64,000 nt of DNA from the NCBI RefSeq assembly GCF_024347615.1, contig NZ_AP025508.1:1488001-1552000 (forward strand). Direction: 5' to 3'. Below the pieces are notes generated by a model, which saw only the letters and a list, made by a program, of their open reading frames with translations, was not told the origin of the DNA and ran no database searches. Shown piece after piece: positions 62,571 through 64,000 of this stretch (position 1 is its first letter; each line of letters starts with the position of its first letter). Both the position numbers and the translations under genes were made by a program. Source of the DNA: Vibrio splendidus. GTDB lineage: Bacteria > Pseudomonadota > Gammaproteobacteria > Enterobacterales > Vibrionaceae.

Positions 62571-63617
62571 ATGAAAGCATATGTATTTGATGGTAAAGAG
62601 AGTGCTAAATTAGAAGAGCGCCCGGTACCTAACATTATTAAGCAAAGCGATGTCATCGTTAAAATTGAAAAAACCACTATTTGTGGTACGGATTTACATA
62701 TATTAAGAAATAATGTCGCGACATTTAAGCCGGGCACTATTATGGGTCATGAAGGCGTTGGCATCGTGGAAGAGTGTGGCGAACTTGTGAGTAAATTTAA
62801 GCCTGGTGATCGTGTAATCGTGTCATGTATTACCACTTGCGGCAGCTGCAAAATGTGCCAAGTTTCTAAGTTTGGGCAATGCTTAGACGGCGGTTGGTTA
62901 CTAGGTAATGAGATTGATGGTTGCCAAGCTGAATATGTCCGAGTTCCTTACGGTGACACAAGCATGCATCTCGTGCCTGATGATATCGATGCCGATTCTC
63001 TGGTTCTACTGAGTGATATTTTCCCTACGGGCTATGAAGTGGGTGTGCTTGATGGGCAAGTTCAACCGGGCTGTTCTGTTGCAGTGATTGGTTGTGGCCC
63101 TGTTGGTCTCGCCGCATTAATGACCTCCAAGTTCTTCTCACCAAGCGAAATCTATGCGATCGATACTAACCCTCATAGATTGGAAGTTGCCAAAGAATTA
63201 GGTGCAACCCACGCGATTGATAACTCTGACGGTAGCGCAGTACAGCAAATTCTAGACATGACTGATGATGTAGGCGTTGACGTTGTGATAGAAGCAATCG
63301 GTATTCCAGCTGGCTGGGATATGTCCCAAAAACTTGTGTGCCCAGGTGGTAACATTGCTGTCCTTGGCGTTCATGGCAAGTCGGCGACTATAAACCTTGA
63401 AGACATGTGGAAGCGAAATTTCACTATGACGGCTGGCATGGTTCATACCAACACTATTCCAATGTTAATTAAACAGATTAGGGCAGGCCACTTGGAACCT
63501 AAGCAATTGATTAGCCATCAGTTTAAGTTATCAGAATCAGAACAAGCCTATTCTACATTTACGTATGCTTCTGACCATAAATCGTTAAAAGTTATTATTT
63601 CTAACGACTGTTCATAA
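62571..63617 (+). CDS. zinc-dependent alcohol dehydrogenase
   Basis: Medium-chain dehydrogenase, 348 aa. Catalytic zinc ligands in TTICGTDLH and GHEGVG; structural zinc cysteines in TCGSCKMCQVSKFGQC; NAD-binding AVIGCGPVGLAAL. Oxidises small alcohols or related substrates with NAD(P); exact substrate unknown. Likely forms an operon with the transporter at 63640 (22-bp gap). Confidence 0.93.
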   Translation: MKAYVFDGKESAKLEERPVPNIIKQSDVIVKIEKTTICGTDLHILRNNVATFKPGTIMGHEGVGIVEECGELVSKFKPGDRVIVSCITTCGSCKMCQVSKFGQCLDGGWLLGNEIDGCQAEYVRVPYGDTSMHLVPDDIDADSLVLLSDIFPTGYEVGVLDGQVQPGCSVAVIGCGPVGLAALMTSKFFSPSEIYAIDTNPHRLEVAKELGATHAIDNSDGSAVQQILDMTDDVGVDVVIEAIGIPAGWDMSQKLVCPGGNIAVLGVHGKSATINLEDMWKRNFTMTAGMVHTNTIPMLIKQIRAGHLEPKQLISHQFKLSESEQAYSTFTYASDHKSLKVIISNDCS

Positions 63618-63639
63618 ACCGCTGATTGTTGAGGTTAAA

Positions 63640-64000
63640 TTGATTAGTAAACCATTTAAAATACTAGTGATAGGTTTAATCGTAAACCTATCCATCGGTA
63701 TCCTATATGTATGGGGCGTATTCAGTGAACCTTTAGCTGAAGCGCTAGGTGTTGACCCTAAAGATGTCGATGGGCCATACCAGACTTCTGTTTTTGCATT
63801 CTCGGTCAGCTTGTTTTTAGCTGGAGTCTGGCAAGATAAAATAGGGCCAAGAAAAGTAACAATACTTGGTGTACTTCTTGTCGGAACAGGGCTCTTAGCT
63901 TCTGGTTATGCCTCAACATTGGCGGAATTACAGGTTACGTTCGGGTGTATGGTGGGAGCTGGAATGGGCTTTGCTTATGCTTGTATTGGCCCATGCACAA
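63640..64000 (+). CDS. OFA-family MFS transporter, 5' part
   Basis: Reads from a TTG at 63640 with GAGG 6-7 nt upstream to the window end (120 codons). Four membrane helices visible (ILVIGLIVNLSIGILYVWGVF; FAFSVSLFLAGVWQDKIGPR is the loop with RxGPR; ILGVLLVGTGLLASGYA; FGCMVGAGMGFAYACIGP). The VWGVF and GPR signatures fit the oxalate/formate antiporter (OFA) branch. C-terminus is outside. Substrate unknown. Confidence 0.85.
   Translation, partial: MISKPFKILVIGLIVNLSIGILYVWGVFSEPLAEALGVDPKDVDGPYQTSVFAFSVSLFLAGVWQDKIGPRKVTILGVLLVGTGLLASGYASTLAELQVTFGCMVGAGMGFAYACIGPCT

Overview
The window is a stretch of a Vibrio chromosome, most likely from the Splendidus clade and probably the large chromosome. 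The evidence is about 43-45 % GC by eye, the protein families, and a gene order (aspC, asnS, sdaA-sdaC, nudL, pabB, fumarase, ycjX-ycjF-tyrR, rimJ) that matches the conserved chromosome 1 backbone of vibrios. Genus is inferred from protein resemblance and synteny; no rRNA or tRNA gene is present to confirm it. Both ends cut a gene (an AraC regulator at the left, an OFA-type MFS transporter at the right).

Layout. 0-5.4 kb: AraC regulator, small ORF with a YiiM-type MOSC protein, a DUF294/DnaQ-exonuclease pair, and an outer-membrane barrel protein. 5.5-10.7 kb: aspC, an HD-GYP c-di-GMP phosphodiesterase, and a MocR regulator with a consensus CRP site upstream. 10.8-13.3 kb: a small membrane protein and a secreted two-gene unit ending in a trypsin-like protease. 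13.4-19 kb: asnS, a SulP transporter behind six 21-bp repeats, and a chemoreceptor carrying a CXXCH haem motif. 19.3-25.6 kb: a SnoaL/LysR pair and a YdeP-type molybdoenzyme/LysR/fdhD cluster whose shared control region has two FNR-like boxes and several copies of a LysR-type operator. 25.8-30.5 kb: a TyrP-like transporter behind a Tyr/Phe-rich leader ORF, a 278-bp MITE, and the sdaC-sdaA serine uptake and deamination unit. 30.7-34 kb: nudL and an H-NOX/hybrid kinase NO-sensing pair. 34-43.7 kb: pabB, fumarase, ycjX-ycjF-tyrR, rimJ and small genes. 43.8-49.5 kb: an operon of membrane-anchored DUF2760 plus two divergent Hsp70 proteins with a heat-shock-like promoter. 49.8-57.5 kb: CHASE-GGDEF cyclase, exonuclease, LruC/lipoprotein pair, periplasmic ABM-like proteins and a ToxR/ToxS-like membrane regulator pair. 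57.5-64 kb: TerB protein, PhoD-like phosphatase with a repeat-bearing acidic protein, a long MipA/OmpV barrel, an alcohol dehydrogenase and the partial transporter.

How the genes work together. Amino-acid metabolism dominates the backbone (aspC, tyrR, tyrP-like, sdaCA, asnS, pabB). TyrR has a near-perfect TyrR-type palindrome ahead of its own gene. Sensing genes are dense: two c-di-GMP enzymes, an NO sensor, a probable haem chemoreceptor and a membrane-bound transcription factor pair.

A second theme is short tandem repeats (7 to 45 bp units, several of 21 bp), mostly just after gene ends or between convergent genes. The strongest candidates for poorly described biology are the DUF2760/Hsp70/Hsp70 operon with its sigma-32-like promoter, the ToxR/ToxS-like pair, the aromatic leader ORF before the transporter, and the operator array controlling the YdeP/FdhD cluster.
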